A DNA stretch of 64,000 bases from Drosophila miranda (taxonomy: Eukaryota; Arthropoda; Insecta; Diptera; Drosophilidae): the NCBI RefSeq assembly GCF_003369915.1, contig NW_022881603.1, positions 22,627,515-22,691,514 on the forward strand. Direction: 5' to 3'. A program made the position numbers and the translations under genes. The first letter of the stretch is position 1, and the number at the start of each line of letters is the position of its first letter. The notes below the pieces were generated by a model. The model did not search any database, was not told where the DNA came from, and saw only the letters and a list, made by a program, of their open reading frames with translations. Below are positions 22,001 through 33,750 of this stretch, in pieces.

Positions 22001-23465
22001 TGCAAAGAAAATGTTGTGAAAATGAATCTTTGGTCACCAAAGATAGGTAGCTGCAGCCAATGCAAACCTCTTGTGTGTGTCAAAACCAATAACGAAACTG
22101 CACCGAAACTTGATTTCTGGCCAACGACGCTCTTGTGTTCTTAACCAGGAGGCAACGACGTCACTAATCCACATGCTACGATGCAATCAGAAGGAAAACA
22201 AGATCTGTATTATATGCTGCTCCACTGATACGATTCAGAATGTTACATTGCCACTGGCTTAAGCCTTAAACTTAAGCTTATTAATTTCTAGACAAATACT
22301 GACTTACTTAATAGATCACGATTGGAAAACAGTTCCTAAACAAACAGGAAAACTGATTTGCTTTACAGTAAATCACTTTAGCTAATTGCCAGGGCCCCAA
22401 TAATTCCTCGTAAAGCCAAAGACTAGGCCACAAGCAAAGGGGACTGGACAAAACAGGCAGACGAGACCCCAAACCAAACAATAACAATGACAAGGAGAAA
22501 TAATTCCAAAACAGTAGCGGGTAATATATGTATTCTTATCAATTGGCAAACGGAGAACTCCCAGTCACCAGTTCACCCAGTCACCCCGGCGCTTGATATC
22601 AATCGATTGAGGTAATTGCTCTCAGATTGGTTCCTGCAATTAGATTCTGTTTTATCAGATGACAAAGCGATCGATGGTTAAGCGATAATTATGGTTCAAC
22701 TTGCCATTGATTAGATAGCAAACAGACCTTACTCAATGCAATGGAAGGAAGAAGGCTGGTCTCAAACACCTGATCCGTTGTTGACTTAAATCTGTTTACC
22801 ATTTCCAGATAGTACGGAATCTTTGCACTAGATAGGATGCATTCCAAGCGAAAGAAGAAGCTGGCCATGGCCCGATTTAAAGCTGTTCCCCCTATTCCAG
22901 ATAGTACGGAATCTACGATTTAAATAGCACAGACCTAACTCAATTCACGCGAAAGAAGAAGGCTGGTCTCAAACATTGATCCGCGATTTAAAGCTGTTCC
23001 TCATGCCTACGAGTGTAGTAAGTATGTTATCGGATCCATACGCATTCCCACACGTGTAGGCATATGAATTCCCAGATCAAGCAACAGCTAACAAGTGTAA
23101 ATAGAGCCAAGTACAAAGCAGAGCGAGAGGAAATTCAACAAGTTTATTTATATTTCTAAGTATCACAATTTTTTCATTTCCTTTTTTTGTACCCCAAACA
23201 GCTGTGGCAATTGTTTTATTAGGGAGAGTACCCACAGGTCCGATCCACTTGTCTTCTCTGCAGCACCATTGAAAATTGGTCGCGATTGGTGTGAAAATCC
23301 CATATAAATATATGTGCTTATATCAATTTATAAGATAAATTAAGAGATTAGATTAGAGTCCTCGATTCGAGTACCAAATCGCAAGCGTTGTTGGCAACAA
23401 AACAAAGCAAATCGAACCGAATCTATTGAAAATAAGTAAATTTACTCAAGTCCCGCGCGCATGTC
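22001..23465. other. Intergenic region with imperfect tandem repeats
   Basis: No gene recognised. Between about 22720 and 23010 a unit of ~100-120 bases recurs about three times in shuffled form (CAGATAGTACGGAATCT, GCGAAAGAAGAAG, GATTTAAAGCTGTTCC, GGCTGGTCTCAAACA). It may hold the promoter and first exon of transporter A, which I could not place. Confidence 0.5.
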
Positions 23466-23668
23466 TGTTTAAGTTATTTTATTTGTAAGACAGCAGAAGA
23501 TTAGTATAAAGAATTATATGTGCTTCCGAGTAACATACGCAAGAGACCGACGCCGAAAGAAGAATATCGATATGAGAACATCGATATGAGAACATCGATA
23601 TGCAGCAGGGCACATGCGCAGTGTTGTTAGAGATCAATATCTAATTATCGTGGCGGTCACTTTGAACA
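23466..23668 (-). repeat. 3' LTR of the copia-type element
   Basis: 203 bases, matching 27506-27708. It contains tandem ATCGATATGAGAAC units (23566-23605). Confidence 0.92.
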
Positions 23669-23682
23669 CTCCTCCTCAACAC
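23669..23682 (-). promoter_or_regulatory. Polypurine tract of the copia-type element
   Basis: The minus strand reads GTGTTGAGGAGGAG immediately before the 3' LTR, the expected priming site for plus-strand DNA synthesis. Confidence 0.8.
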
Positions 23683-23719
23683 AACGCATGTTTACAAACT
23701 TTAAATATACGTAACTAAT

Positions 23720-25878
23720 GATGTCGACCCTGCGGCAGTCCTCTTTGTTTCATGCCACCTGGTAACCAGCTTCAAGAGGAGTGGACGTCTGTCGACAATC
23801 TTTCAAATTGTACTGTTCGATCAACTCTCTAATATACTTCCGTTGGCTGATTGAAATCGCACCCGTACTGCCTTCACGTTTCACCTCAATACCTAAAAAG
23901 TATTGCATAGGCCCGATGTCAACCACATCAAATTCTGCTGCGATCTTTATCTTGATATCAGATATATCATCTAGGTCCTTACACGCCAAAATAATGTCAT
24001 CTACGTAGACAGCTATTAGACACATATTTTTACCTGGCTTACAATACAGACAGGGTTCGTTGACAGTCGGTATAAAACCAATGCGTCTCAGCGTTGCATC
24101 CAACGTAGAGTTCCACACTCTTCCTGATTGTTTTAGGCCATATATACTTTTGTGAAGCCTCAAAACGTGATTTGGGTGAACTTCGCTGATGAAGCCCTCA
24201 GGTTGTCTCATAAAAACCTCATCTTCTAATTCGCCGTTGAGATACGCCGTGACAACATCCATTTGATGAAGGTGGAGACCATGTTTGACTGCAAGTGCAA
24301 TTATCAACCTGATAGTTGCGTGGCGTACAACTGGTGCAAATGTTTCCTTGTAGTCGATCCCGTAGCGTTAGCTACAACCTTTCGCCACCAGACGTGATTT
24401 GAGCCTGTTCACGCTTCCATCCGGATTGGACTTAACTGCATAAACCCATCTGCATCCAATGGACTTTTTCCCGCTAGGCAATTTAGTAAGCGACCACGTG
24501 CCGTTCTTCACGAGAGATTCGTACTCGTCCTTCATTGATACTTTCCATATCTCGCCTTCAGTAGACCGTTCAGCTTGTGCGTAGTTTTGTGGAACTTGTA
24601 CGTCTGCTGCCAGTATCGCATTGAGCATAGGATACTGCTTCCTTGGTCGTCCTGGTTTGCCCGTCCGTACTATGGTTGGACGTCCTGTTCCTCTTATTGG
24701 TTCTGGAATTACAAGAATGTCATTACTAGACCTAATCTCCTCCTGATTTTCTGGCTCATTTTCTGGATCTTTAAATTGCTCGCTATCCATTTCAAGTTCA
24801 GAGTCCTGGTTTTGTTGAACCTCAATTGATGCCATGTCATTGGAACATGATGCATCTAGTTTGCCCCTTCAGGTTCTACAAAAATGACATCCCTACTCTC
24901 TACGAGTTTCCTGGTTTCTTTACTGACCAAACGGTATGCTTTGGCCGTATCCGAGTAGCCCACCATTATATACTCTAAGCCTTTCTGTGCGAACTTTGAT
25001 TTCTTTGTTTTATCTAGAGCTATCGCTACTGAGCCAAAAACTCTTAAATGCGATACCACTGGCTTTCTACCTGTCCATATTTCAAAAGGTGTCACACCGC
25101 TCAATCAGCTGCTTGCCACTCTATTTCGCAAATACGTGGCAGTTCGAATCGCTTCTGCCCAATAGCATTCACTTAACCCAGCATGCAGCAGCATACTTCT
25201 TGCCATTTCTACCAATGTTCTGTTGGCCCTTTCTGCAACTCCGTTTTGTTGAGGTGTATATGGCACTGTTAAGTTTCGCTTTATTCCATTTTGGTTTAGG
25301 TAATTATCAAAAACGTTTGATATGTATTCTCGGCCATTGTCGCTCCGTAAAACCTTGACTTTTCTCCCAGTTTGGCACTCAACTTGACTTTTAAATTCTT
25401 TAAAAGCCTCGAAAACCTGACCTTTGGTTTTTAGGAAACTTACTGATACATATCTTGAACAATCATCAATAAATGTGGCGAAATATCGATTGCCTCCCAT
25501 TGACTGCTTTTGCATTGGACCGCATACATCAGTATGTATTAAGTCTAGAACGCCCTTTGACCTGTTTGTGCTCGATTGAAATGGTTGCACGCAAATTTTA
25601 CTTTTTGCGCATGTTGCACACACTTGTTTTGGCTTGTATATGCCCTTGAGACATATTACCATCTCCTTGTTAACCATTTCCTTTAATGCGTCAAAATGTA
25701 CATGACCGAACCTATTGTGCCATTTGAATGCATCTGCCTCAACATTTACAATGTTCATACACTTTTCCTGATTGTCCTGAACCATAAACAATCCATTTTC
25801 AGGATGTGCCTTTATAACTATTTTTCCGTTTTCAAAAATCATCGCTTGATTTTTCTCAAACACAACTTTTTTTTCCAT
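23720..25878 (-). pseudogene. Integrase and reverse transcriptase of the copia-type element (broken, no RNase H)
   Basis: From 25878 the minus strand reads the integrase zinc finger (HNRFGHVHFDAL, CATCAKSK) and core (HTDVCGPM, LRSDNGREY, PQQNGVAERANR). The RT part follows with RWVYAVKSNPDGS, QMDVVTAYLNGELEDE and YVDDIILA. Lesions: in-frame TGA near 25104, a frameshift near 24850, in-frame TAA near 24368 (after AKGCS), and TGA near 23750. Then the sequence runs straight to the polypurine tract. The whole RNase H domain, several hundred bases, is deleted. Confidence 0.9.
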
Positions 25879-26977
25879 GTTTTAATAGTTTTGTGACCGA
25901 TATAAAATTGTACTGCAAATCTGGTACCAAGATAACCTTTTCCAGCGTAACGGATCTATCACCGAACTTTACTTGAACAGTTCCATGCCCTTCAGCAATA
26001 AGTGATTTACCGCCGGCTAAAAATACTTTTTGATTATCTTCCGTGAACGACACAAAGCGTTCCTTATCACAACATAGATGCGCCGTTGCGCCACTGTCTA
26101 TGCACCATGCATTTAACATCTGGTCATTTGGCTTAGCTAAACTTAGGATTGGTACATATTTTTCTGGTTCCACTTTGGCATATTCGGTTACGCAAAGCTT
26201 TGTACCCAATCTTTCACCGCTTTTACTGTTTGCGCCCTTGTTGTTTGCTCCTTCCTGCTTGCTTTTAGCACGGCATTCCGATTTAAAATGCCCTTCCTTT
26301 CCGCACTTAAAACACTTTTTGCCCTTCTTAAAGTTTTTCTTAAAATTGTTGTTGTCATAACTGACGTGTAGTTCCGCGCTACTTGTAATTTCCTTGCTAA
26401 TGCTATCTTCCTGCATATTCGCTTCTTCAGAAATTTTTATTTTTAGCATGCTCAAGCTCGGCAAATCATCTCGCGTCTCAATCGCAACAACAAAACTTTC
26501 ATACGATTTAGGCAAACCATTTAGCAACACAACTGATAAGATCTTTTCATCAACCTTTATGTTGACCTCTGCTAAAGCCTCGTGTACCACCTGGAATTTC
26601 CGCAAATATTCCTGTGCACTTATACCATCCGACATTTTTAACGTCAACAATTGTTTAATTAAAAGCACTACCCTTGCTGGTCCGCTTGGCCTGTGAATTT
26701 TATTTAGCTTTTGCCATGCCTGTGACGACGATACACAATTTTTAATATTGTTTAGTTGGGTCGATTTAACACAAAGTAAAATTGACGCCAACGCCTTTTG
26801 ATCCTTTAGTTCAAAAGCTGCACGCTGCTCATTTGTTGCACTTTCACTAAGCTCAATTTTACCACTGACGATTGGCCACAAATCATTTTGTATGAGAACA
26901 CTTCTCATCAAAACTTCCCATGTGCTATAATTGTTTTCGTCCAGTTTCTCAATATTGAAATTCATATTTCCACTCAT
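25856..26977 (-). pseudogene. gag and protease of the copia-type element
   Basis: 373 codons are open from ATG at 26977. It has a copia-type gag region (LDENNYSTWEVLMRSVL; a KSYESFVVAIETR segment), a CCHC zinc knuckle CFKCGKEGHFKSEC near 26300, and a protease active site WCIDSGATAHLCC near 26090. The frame ends at an A8 run near 25870, where a one-base change separates it from the integrase frame. Gag forms particles; the protease cuts the polyprotein. Confidence 0.9.
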
Positions 26978-27491
26978 TTTTTATACTTATTGTCCCACAG
27001 TGCAAAATTTGTAACTGTCGATCGTCTCATGCACAAAGCAACTACGACGACAATACTGTTGTCCGTGTCTTTCTTTTGTTTTTTCGTTTTCTTTTAAGTA
27101 TCCCTCCGAGTTGCTATTTACACACACACACTCGCGATTTTCTATGCCTTGGTATACACACTTTTGGGTATACACACTCGCGGTTTTGTGCGGCTTGGCA
27201 TACGCACTTTTTGGTATACACACTTGCGTCCCCGTTCGCTTTTGTGTTTCTTTATCCGTTGGGACTGCTTTATTTTGGACCTTAAACCACGGCAACGGTC
27301 CGATTCGCTGCAAAGATCTAATCAAGAAAACACAATGCGAATTTGTTCAACTTGTTCTTTTGCCTTTCTATGTACACACATACACTAATGAGTCTATGCC
27401 ATTTTTTTAGCACTGCTTTTCACTAAGCACCAAACAATGTTTATTGTTTCTCACTGTTTCTGTTTTATACTGTTTCTGGGTGAATTGGTGT
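26978..27491 (-). mobile_element. Leader of the copia-type element with internal repeats
   Basis: Untranslated region between the primer site and gag. At about 27120-27235 a ~50-base unit with TATACACACT and TCGCGGTTTTG or similar is repeated imperfectly two to three times. No gene. Confidence 0.7.
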
Positions 27492-27505
27492 CTGGGCCCA
27501 TAACC
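27492..27505 (-). promoter_or_regulatory. Primer binding site matching the tRNA-iMet anticodon arm
   Basis: The plus strand CTGGGCCCATAACC equals the initiator-tRNA anticodon-stem sequence. Copia-type elements are known to prime from an internal tRNA-iMet fragment. It lies directly inside the 5' LTR. Confidence 0.85.
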
Positions 27506-27708
27506 TGTTAAAGTTATTTTATTTGTAAGACAGCAGAAGATTAGTATACAGAATTATATGTGCTTCCGAGTAACATACGCAAGAGACCGACGCCGAAAGA
27601 AGAATATCGATATGAGAACATCGATATGAGAACATTGATGTGCAGCAGGGCACATGCGCAGTGTTGTTAGAGATCAATATCTAATTATCGTGGCGGTCAC
27701 TTTGAACA
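27506..27708 (-). repeat. 5' LTR of the copia-type element
   Basis: 203 bases. Differs from the 3' LTR at about four sites. Confidence 0.92.
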
Positions 27709-27809
27709 ATGTCACGCCACGTAAATAGAATAAATATGAATTACAACCTACTTATAGTTAATACTGATTAACAAAATCAATTGTTCGACAACGCTACTTC
27801 CGCCACAAA

Positions 27810-29436
27810 TCAATCCGTCGCCATCACCGTATACCTCTCTGGCCAGCTAATTGTCTGCTCCAAGACAGGATCGATGGGTGGCGCGATCGCAGGCGGTGGG
27901 CTCTTTTTTTCGCTGCAAGACTCTGCATCCTTGGGCTTCAGATAGTCTTCCGCATCCCAGGGTTGCGCCTGGGCCGTACCCCAGACGAGGAATACACAGT
28001 TTCCCATAAAGAAAATGATGGCGGCCAGGCCAAATACAATCTGTCATTGGCCACGATCGTGCTGAAGAGTTGGAAAAAACCAGGAGATACATTGATTAGC
28101 TTTCGGGGTTTTCACATTCAATGGCAGGGCTGACTCACCTTATCGGTCACGATCTCACCGGCAATCAGTGGCGTGAGGATGGGTATTATATTCGCCACCG
28201 TATTGCTCAAACCGATCAGAATTCCGGCATGATTGGGCGAGAGGTCGATGGTATTTAGGGAGCTACCGATCGTAGCCCCACTGTTGACGCCCACACTGAG
28301 TGTCATCAGCACGATGGCCAGTACTTTCTTTTCCGCGTTGAGGAATCCAATGCCGATCAGGGCGGCCGCCGGTATCCAGAAGGAGAGCGTATTGAACAGC
28401 TTTCGCACGGATGTTAAAGATAGGAACTTCTTCTTGAGCAGGACATCGGCCGTAATCAGATAGACATAGGAGAGCAGCCACATGGCCAGGAATGGCAGCG
28501 ACGAGAAAACTGCATTGCTCTGGATGTCCATGTTGAGTACGCCGTTGATGTAGGACGGAAGCTCGGCTTGGAGCGTGCTCAGTCCATAGGTTTCAGCGCA
28601 CCGCGTTACTAGCAAAGCCAAGAACGGAACGGACGTCCAGATCGCCTTCCACGGAATAGGAATTATACGATCATGGAAGTCTTCGTTGTGCTGCAGCGAG
28701 GACTCTATGTACTTGCACTCCGCTTCGCCAATGAACCGGGATTCGGGCGCATTGTTGGTTCCGAAAATCAGCCAAAGGACACACCAGGCGGCACAGAGAG
28801 CCCCCGAGACATACGAGATTCCCGGCCAACCCATGGCACTCTCGGCAATCATTCCACTGATGAACATGGCCAGTACAGTGCCGCAGTCGGTTCCCGTTTA
28901 GCTGAAGGCTCCCAGGCGGTTCCGTTCTTCTGGCGGCGACCACATCGCCAGGTGCTCCGTCACACAGGGGAAGATCACGCCCTGGAACAGACCTTGTAGG
29001 ATGCGGATGGCGCAGAAGACCTGCCAGCCGGCCCAGGAGATGCACCATGGGGTCATCATGCTGAAGACCGCCGTGCCGAAGCTGGCAATGAACAATACGA
29101 CCTTTGCACCATACCGACGACAAAGGAAGCTGCCTGGACAGAGGGTCACGATGTAGCCCCAATAAAAGCTAGACAATATGTACGATTTGTGCTTTTCCGT
29201 CCACTCGTATTCCTAGTAGACAACGGACCACGTCAGAAATGGATTTCTTTAGATGGAGGAACTCAGTGCACACTCACCGGAAAGTTGGGATTTGTTGTGG
29301 CAGCATTGGTCATGGCCACGATGGCTACGCTAACATTGAGGCGGGCAATGTGCATCGCGGTAAGGCCCAGGAAGAGCAGGAACGATTGCAGATGGCGAAT
29401 GCCAATGCGAGGCCCTTTAGCACCTTTGTTAGTCAT
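27810..29436 (-). pseudogene. SLC17/MFS phosphate-type transporter C, near-complete with two nonsense mutations
   Basis: Three exons are visible: 29278-29436 (ATG at 29434-29436), 28139-29212 and 27810-28061, each with GT/AG ends. The product would be a ~490-residue, 12-helix membrane transporter of the sodium/phosphate family. Visible are helix 1 (IGIRHLQSFLLFLGL, NVSVAIVAMTNA), SFYWGYIVTLCPGSFLCRRYGA, FCAIRILQGLFQGVIFP, and the helix 10-11 signature NTIDLSPNHAGILIGLSNT. The soluble C-terminus starts with WDAEDYLKPKDAE. In-frame stops occur at 28898-28900 (TAA after GAFS) and 28044-28046 (TGA where neighbours have Trp in QWQIVF). All intron borders look sound, so inactivation appears recent. 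If stops are sequencing errors it would be a normal gene. Confidence 0.85.
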
Positions 29437-30339
29437 TTTTCACGAGCACTGAACCGAGCGAGGGCAGGGGAGGGGAGGATCTTGAGGTCTGCACCGTTTG
29501 GTTGGCGGATCGGTTCTGGGCCTTTGCGTTATTGTTTAAGCAGCATTTATATGACAGCTGAAAGCTTCGGGTACTTGGCCATTACTTCACATTACGGTAG
29601 TGTTTACTTGCGGACTCGCAGGTGACTCCCACAGAAAGATGCCCTGTCGTTGGGAGGCGCGGAGCAAACACCGCTACTAACTTTGACGCAACTCCTCGAT
29701 TCCAGAAGTTGATTGACATCCCAGATCTATTGTACAAGAGAGATCATTCATATGTATACGTATAGAGAGTACTCGGTTCAAATGCAAATATTGTTGGGTT
29801 TACACAAAGCTACCACCTTGGTAGCTGAAAAACACTCCCCATGCGATGGCCCATTTGCCAAAGACTTGTTTATTTGTCCAAAAGATTTATGGCGGAAAAG
29901 CTCGAACTTCTATCGGATCCAGGTGGACGTTTAAAGCGGAAACTAAGTGCTATAACCAGGCGAACCGTAGTTTCCAGTTAACATCGTCAATGGGGCCATA
30001 AATGAATGATTCTAATTTATTTTTTGAATATTATTCTTTATGGTTCACGTCGCGTGAAACAATGGATCGCGCCTGATAAGCGATGCTACCCGCTAAATAA
30101 ATAATAAACTAATCGATAATGTACCCGACCCAAAGAGCCCAAGAGTGTTTACAATCTTTCTATCAATTTATTGAACGTTCTTATATTTAAACAGCTATAA
30201 TCTAGGGCTAAACCTCTTCGCTATTCGAAGCTCGAGTGATTCCCCATCGAACCACTCGTGAGCGTCTCTGAGAAAAAGCTGCACGGACTCAAGTGGGGAG
30301 ATTAGGAATTCTATCGGGTCTGGAGAGTCGGAAATTGTA
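29437..30339. other. Intergenic region upstream of transporter C
   Basis: No gene seen. It should contain the transporter C promoter (minus strand). A palindromic GTTCACGTCGCGTGAAAC lies near 30043. Confidence 0.5.
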
Positions 30340-31208
30340 CTATCTGGATTTTTCGTCGATTGCCTTCGGCTTGCGCTCGGCCAGCTCTGGTTCGTGGGGC
30401 TGTAAAAAGTCTTCGGCATCCCAGGGTTGGGATACAGCCGTCCCAAAGGCCAAATATATGCATTTCCCCACAAAGAAAAGCACAGCCGCAATAATGAACA
30501 CAATCTGCCATTGTGTACGATCCCTCTAAAAAAAACGAGAAACCATTTGTTCGGAGCAGAACCCAGCCGATTAGCTGCTTGCCAAATAGCACCTAATTCT
30601 TGGCCCTCAGCCGCTTATTTTGTTTGTTACTTATGTCTATGTCACTCATTTGTTTGTTAAAGCTTTGCGCTTGCTTGCCCTGCTAAACGCTCTCTGCCAG
30701 CTCGCTCTTCGCTATCTCCGCTTTGCGTCTGCCTACCGACGTCGGCCGAGCGAAGCTGCGCATAGCGATCGGAGCGGCAATGTAAAGGGCAGGCAAGCCA
30801 CACTTGCAATTTGGATGTCACGCATTAAAGAACATATCGTAATTTTATTTCTGCGCCGAGTTTTATTTAATTCGAAATAATTAGTCGGCCGATTGGGGAT
30901 AAAAAACATTATCTCCACACCATTAATAGATATTGATATTTCGATGGAGTGGTGACAACCACTTACAGTATCCTCCACGATGAAGCCCACAACTAGAGGA
31001 GTGACTATGGGCACTATATTCGCCGCTGTATTGACTATCCCCATTACAATACTGGCATGATTCGGCGAGAGATCTATGGTGTTGATGGAGCTACCGATGG
31101 TGGCGCCACTGTTGAAGCCAACACTGAGTGTCATCAGAACGATGGCCAGAGTTTTCTGGTCCTTGTCCAGGAATCTGATGATGATCAGTGTCGCAAACGG
31201 AATCCAAA
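30340..31208 (-). pseudogene. SLC17/MFS transporter D, C-terminal remnant cut by a DINE insertion
   Basis: Exon 30967-31208 reads IPFATLIIIRFLDKDQ, then SSINTIDLSPNHASIVMGIV and VTPLVVGFIVEDT up to a GTAAGT donor. A last exon (30340 to about 30525) reads QWQIVFIIAAVLFFVGKCIY and ends ...AIDEKSR with the stop at 30340-30342. The N-terminal two thirds are gone: DNA upstream of 31208 is an inverted DINE fragment. The ~440-base intron carries a fold-back-like GC-rich stretch (30665-30795). The remaining frame is intact, including Q at the position where transporters E and F have a stop. Confidence 0.82.
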
Positions 31209-31761
31209 GATCTCAGAGACTATAAAAGCTAGAGCAACCAAATTTGGTATCCACACTCCAAATATATCGGACCGAGACGGGTTTGTTTCAAAATTTCGCC
31301 ACACCCCCTTCCGCCCCGCAAAGGACGAAAATCTGGGGATATTCAAAAATCTCAGAGACTATTAAGGCTAGAGTAACCAAATTTGGTATCCGCACTCCTG
31401 TTAGATCTTACTATAAAACGTGTATCTCAAAATTTCGCTCCACCCTCTTCCGCCCACACAAAGGACGAAAATCTGTTGCATCCACAATATTGCACATTCG
31501 AGAAAACTAAAAGCGCAGAATCATAGATAATGACCATATCTATCAGATTGCTGAATCTGGATCAGATCAGATCATTTTTATAGCCAATAGGAACAAATCA
31601 ATTTGAGTCACGCTCAGACTGATTTTCTGTCTCTCTCGCACGCACTCTTTGTCGTGTCGTTCAATATTAGCGGCGTCTGCCGGAGGAGAGCCATACTGAC
31701 TAAGTATCGGGTATAACTGTAGAGTTGCGGTGTCCGCAGCAACTCACAACTTTCCCCCTCG
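31209..31761 (-). mobile_element. DINE-1-like element, copy f (5' half, inverted)
   Basis: It starts at 31761 on the minus strand (CGAGGGGGAAAG) and keeps the 5' hairpin, the TTATACCCGATAC motif and two internal modules. It stops in GATCTCAGAGAC where it meets the transporter D exon. The 3' half with the microsatellite is missing. Confidence 0.85.
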
Positions 31762-32456
31762 TTTAAAACTTAAACTGAAGTGTCGCATATTTAACTATAT
31801 ATATATATGTATGTATAAGCCAACATCCAGAGCGCTGACCTAAGGCAACAGTGGATCTTGGTCATTCTCCAGTCATCAGCTGATACCATAAACCTCTGGA
31901 CAATAGCCACCACTTGAGATAGGCGGCCCTGACACGCGTAATGGGGAATACCAGAAACAGCTAAACTTTCCAAGAGCACTACAACCCCTTCTAAGCCAAA
32001 GCACTTACGATGGCATGGTTTTCCCTTATCGAAGTCACAGTTTTTCGGACCCTTAGTGGATAAACTGAAATGTCAATTTAATTGAACACCCATCGATCTT
32101 GTTCTCACCCGACCCATACGTCAATCGCATGGGCATTAAACACGTTCAATACTTCTGATAGCTCCAGCAATAATCTATGTTAGATAATGAAATTTCTATG
32201 GACTTATGTCGAACTGCCATTGCCCTTCATCAAAGCTTCATCAAAATTGACACGGAAATAGGTTTATATTTGATTTATTTGTACTTTTTATGTCTTATCA
32301 ATTAGTTTTGAATATTCTAAGAAATACTGTGCTTATATGACCACGGACCAGCCGATAATGATTTTCTATTGGAACATTATTCCTTCGAAATTTTTATTTT
32401 TATTAAATTTATAATCAGGTGAACCACGTAGGGATCATATAGGGATCAGGACTTAC
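31762..32456. other. Non-coding start of duplication copy 1
   Basis: Homology to copy 2 (from about 51330) begins in the TA-repeat near 31796. No exon is recognised. The last exon expected for transporter E (soluble C-terminus) is not found here. Confidence 0.6.
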
Positions 32457-33750
32457 ATCATCCGTTACGATAACGCCAACCAAGAGGGGCGTTAGAATGG
32501 GCACAACGTTGCCCGCCGTATTGACGATACCCATGAGGATGCCAGCATGGTTGGGCGACAGATCGATTGTGTTGATCGTGCTGCCGATGGTGCTTCCGGC
32601 ATTGATACCCACATTAGCGCACATCAAGACAACGGCCAGGGTCTTCTACTCGCTGTCCAGGAATCCGATGCCGATCAAAATGATGGCGGGAATAAAGAAC
32701 GATATGGAATTGAACGTCTTGCGGATCCCTGTGATGGTCATGGTTCCTCCTGTTAGCAGGATGTCCGCAATGATCGCATACACAAAGGCCATCACCCAGG
32801 AGGTCAAGTAGGGCACGAGGGTGCCGAGAAGATGGCATTATTCTTCATGTCCATCAGCAGGACACCGTTCATGTACGAAGGCATCTCCGTCTGCAGCGTG
32901 GAATAGCCCCAGGACTGGCAACAGCGCGTGATCATCAGGGCCCAGAACGGAACGGAACTCCATATGGCTCCCCAGGGAACCGGGATTGGCCCCTTCGCCT
33001 TCTAATCCTCCGCCTCCTTCGTGCGACTGGAGTTGATCGAGGTCTCAATGTAGTTTAGCTCTTCATCGCTGATGTACTTGGATTCCCGAGGCGTGTTAGC
33101 GCCGAAGATCAGCCAGATGATGCACCAGGCCACGCCAACGGCACTCGAAATGTAAAAGATTCCGGGCCAAGCCATGCTAGAAGCGGCAATCTGGCCACTG
33201 GCAAACATCGCCAGCAGAGTGCCACAGTCGAGACCCGTATTGGCCAGGGCGCCCAGACGATTGCGCTCGTTTACGGGACTCCAGTTGGCGAGGTGGGCGT
33301 GGATGCAGGGGAATAAAAAGCCCTGGAACAGGCCCATCGCCATACGAATGACGCAATAGGCCTGCCAGCCGCCCCAGGAGCTGCACCAAGGCGGAAGCAG
33401 GGCCAGCTGAGCCGATCCAATAGTCGACACGAACATGGTCATCCTTGCGCCAAAGCGACGACAGAGCCAGCCACCGAGGAACTGTGTCATGATGTAGCCC
33501 CAGAAGAAGCTGTACAGGATATACGAGCGCTGCTTTCCATCCCAATCATATTCCTGGAGGAAAAATAGTAAAGGGTTAGGCTAATGCTCAGAACAGAGAT
33601 GCGGCAGACTTACAGGGAAATTGGGATTGGTGCTTTCGGAATTCGTCATGGCCACAATTGCCACGCCAGCATTAAACTTGGCCATATAGTTGACCACGAT
33701 CGACAGGAAGAGCAGAAAGGTCTGCACATGCCGTTGGCCAATTACGGGAC
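32457..33750 (-). pseudogene. SLC17/MFS transporter E (copy 1), pseudogene
   Basis: Exons 33614-33750 (IGQRHVQTFLLFLSIVVNYM, GVAIVAMTNSESTN) and 32457-33553 are joined by GT/AG borders. The second reads YDWDGKQRSYILYSFFWGY, FGARMTMFVSTIGSA, RMAMGLFQGFLFPCIHAHL, and ends with TINTIDLSPNHAGILMGIV. Lesions: TAG at 33002-33004 after KEAED, a frameshift near 32820 (after NNAIFSA), and TAG at 32647-32649 after FLDSE. All three are also present in transporter F, so they predate the duplication. The first exon with the start codon and the last C-terminal exon are not visible. Confidence 0.88.

Larger units (their letters stand above)
23466..27708 (-). mobile_element. Ty1/copia-type LTR retrotransposon, complete insertion with target duplication
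   Basis: Both 203-base LTRs are present (27506-27708 and 23466-23668). They start TGTTCAAAG and end in ACA on the minus strand. ATGTC flanks both outer ends (23461-23465 and 27709-27713), a 5-base target duplication. The LTRs differ at about four positions (~2%). Inside lie an internal tRNA-iMet primer site, gag with CCHC knuckle, protease, integrase and reverse transcriptase in copia order (integrase before RT), and a polypurine tract. RNase H is deleted, and several stops and frameshifts break pol. Confidence 0.93.
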
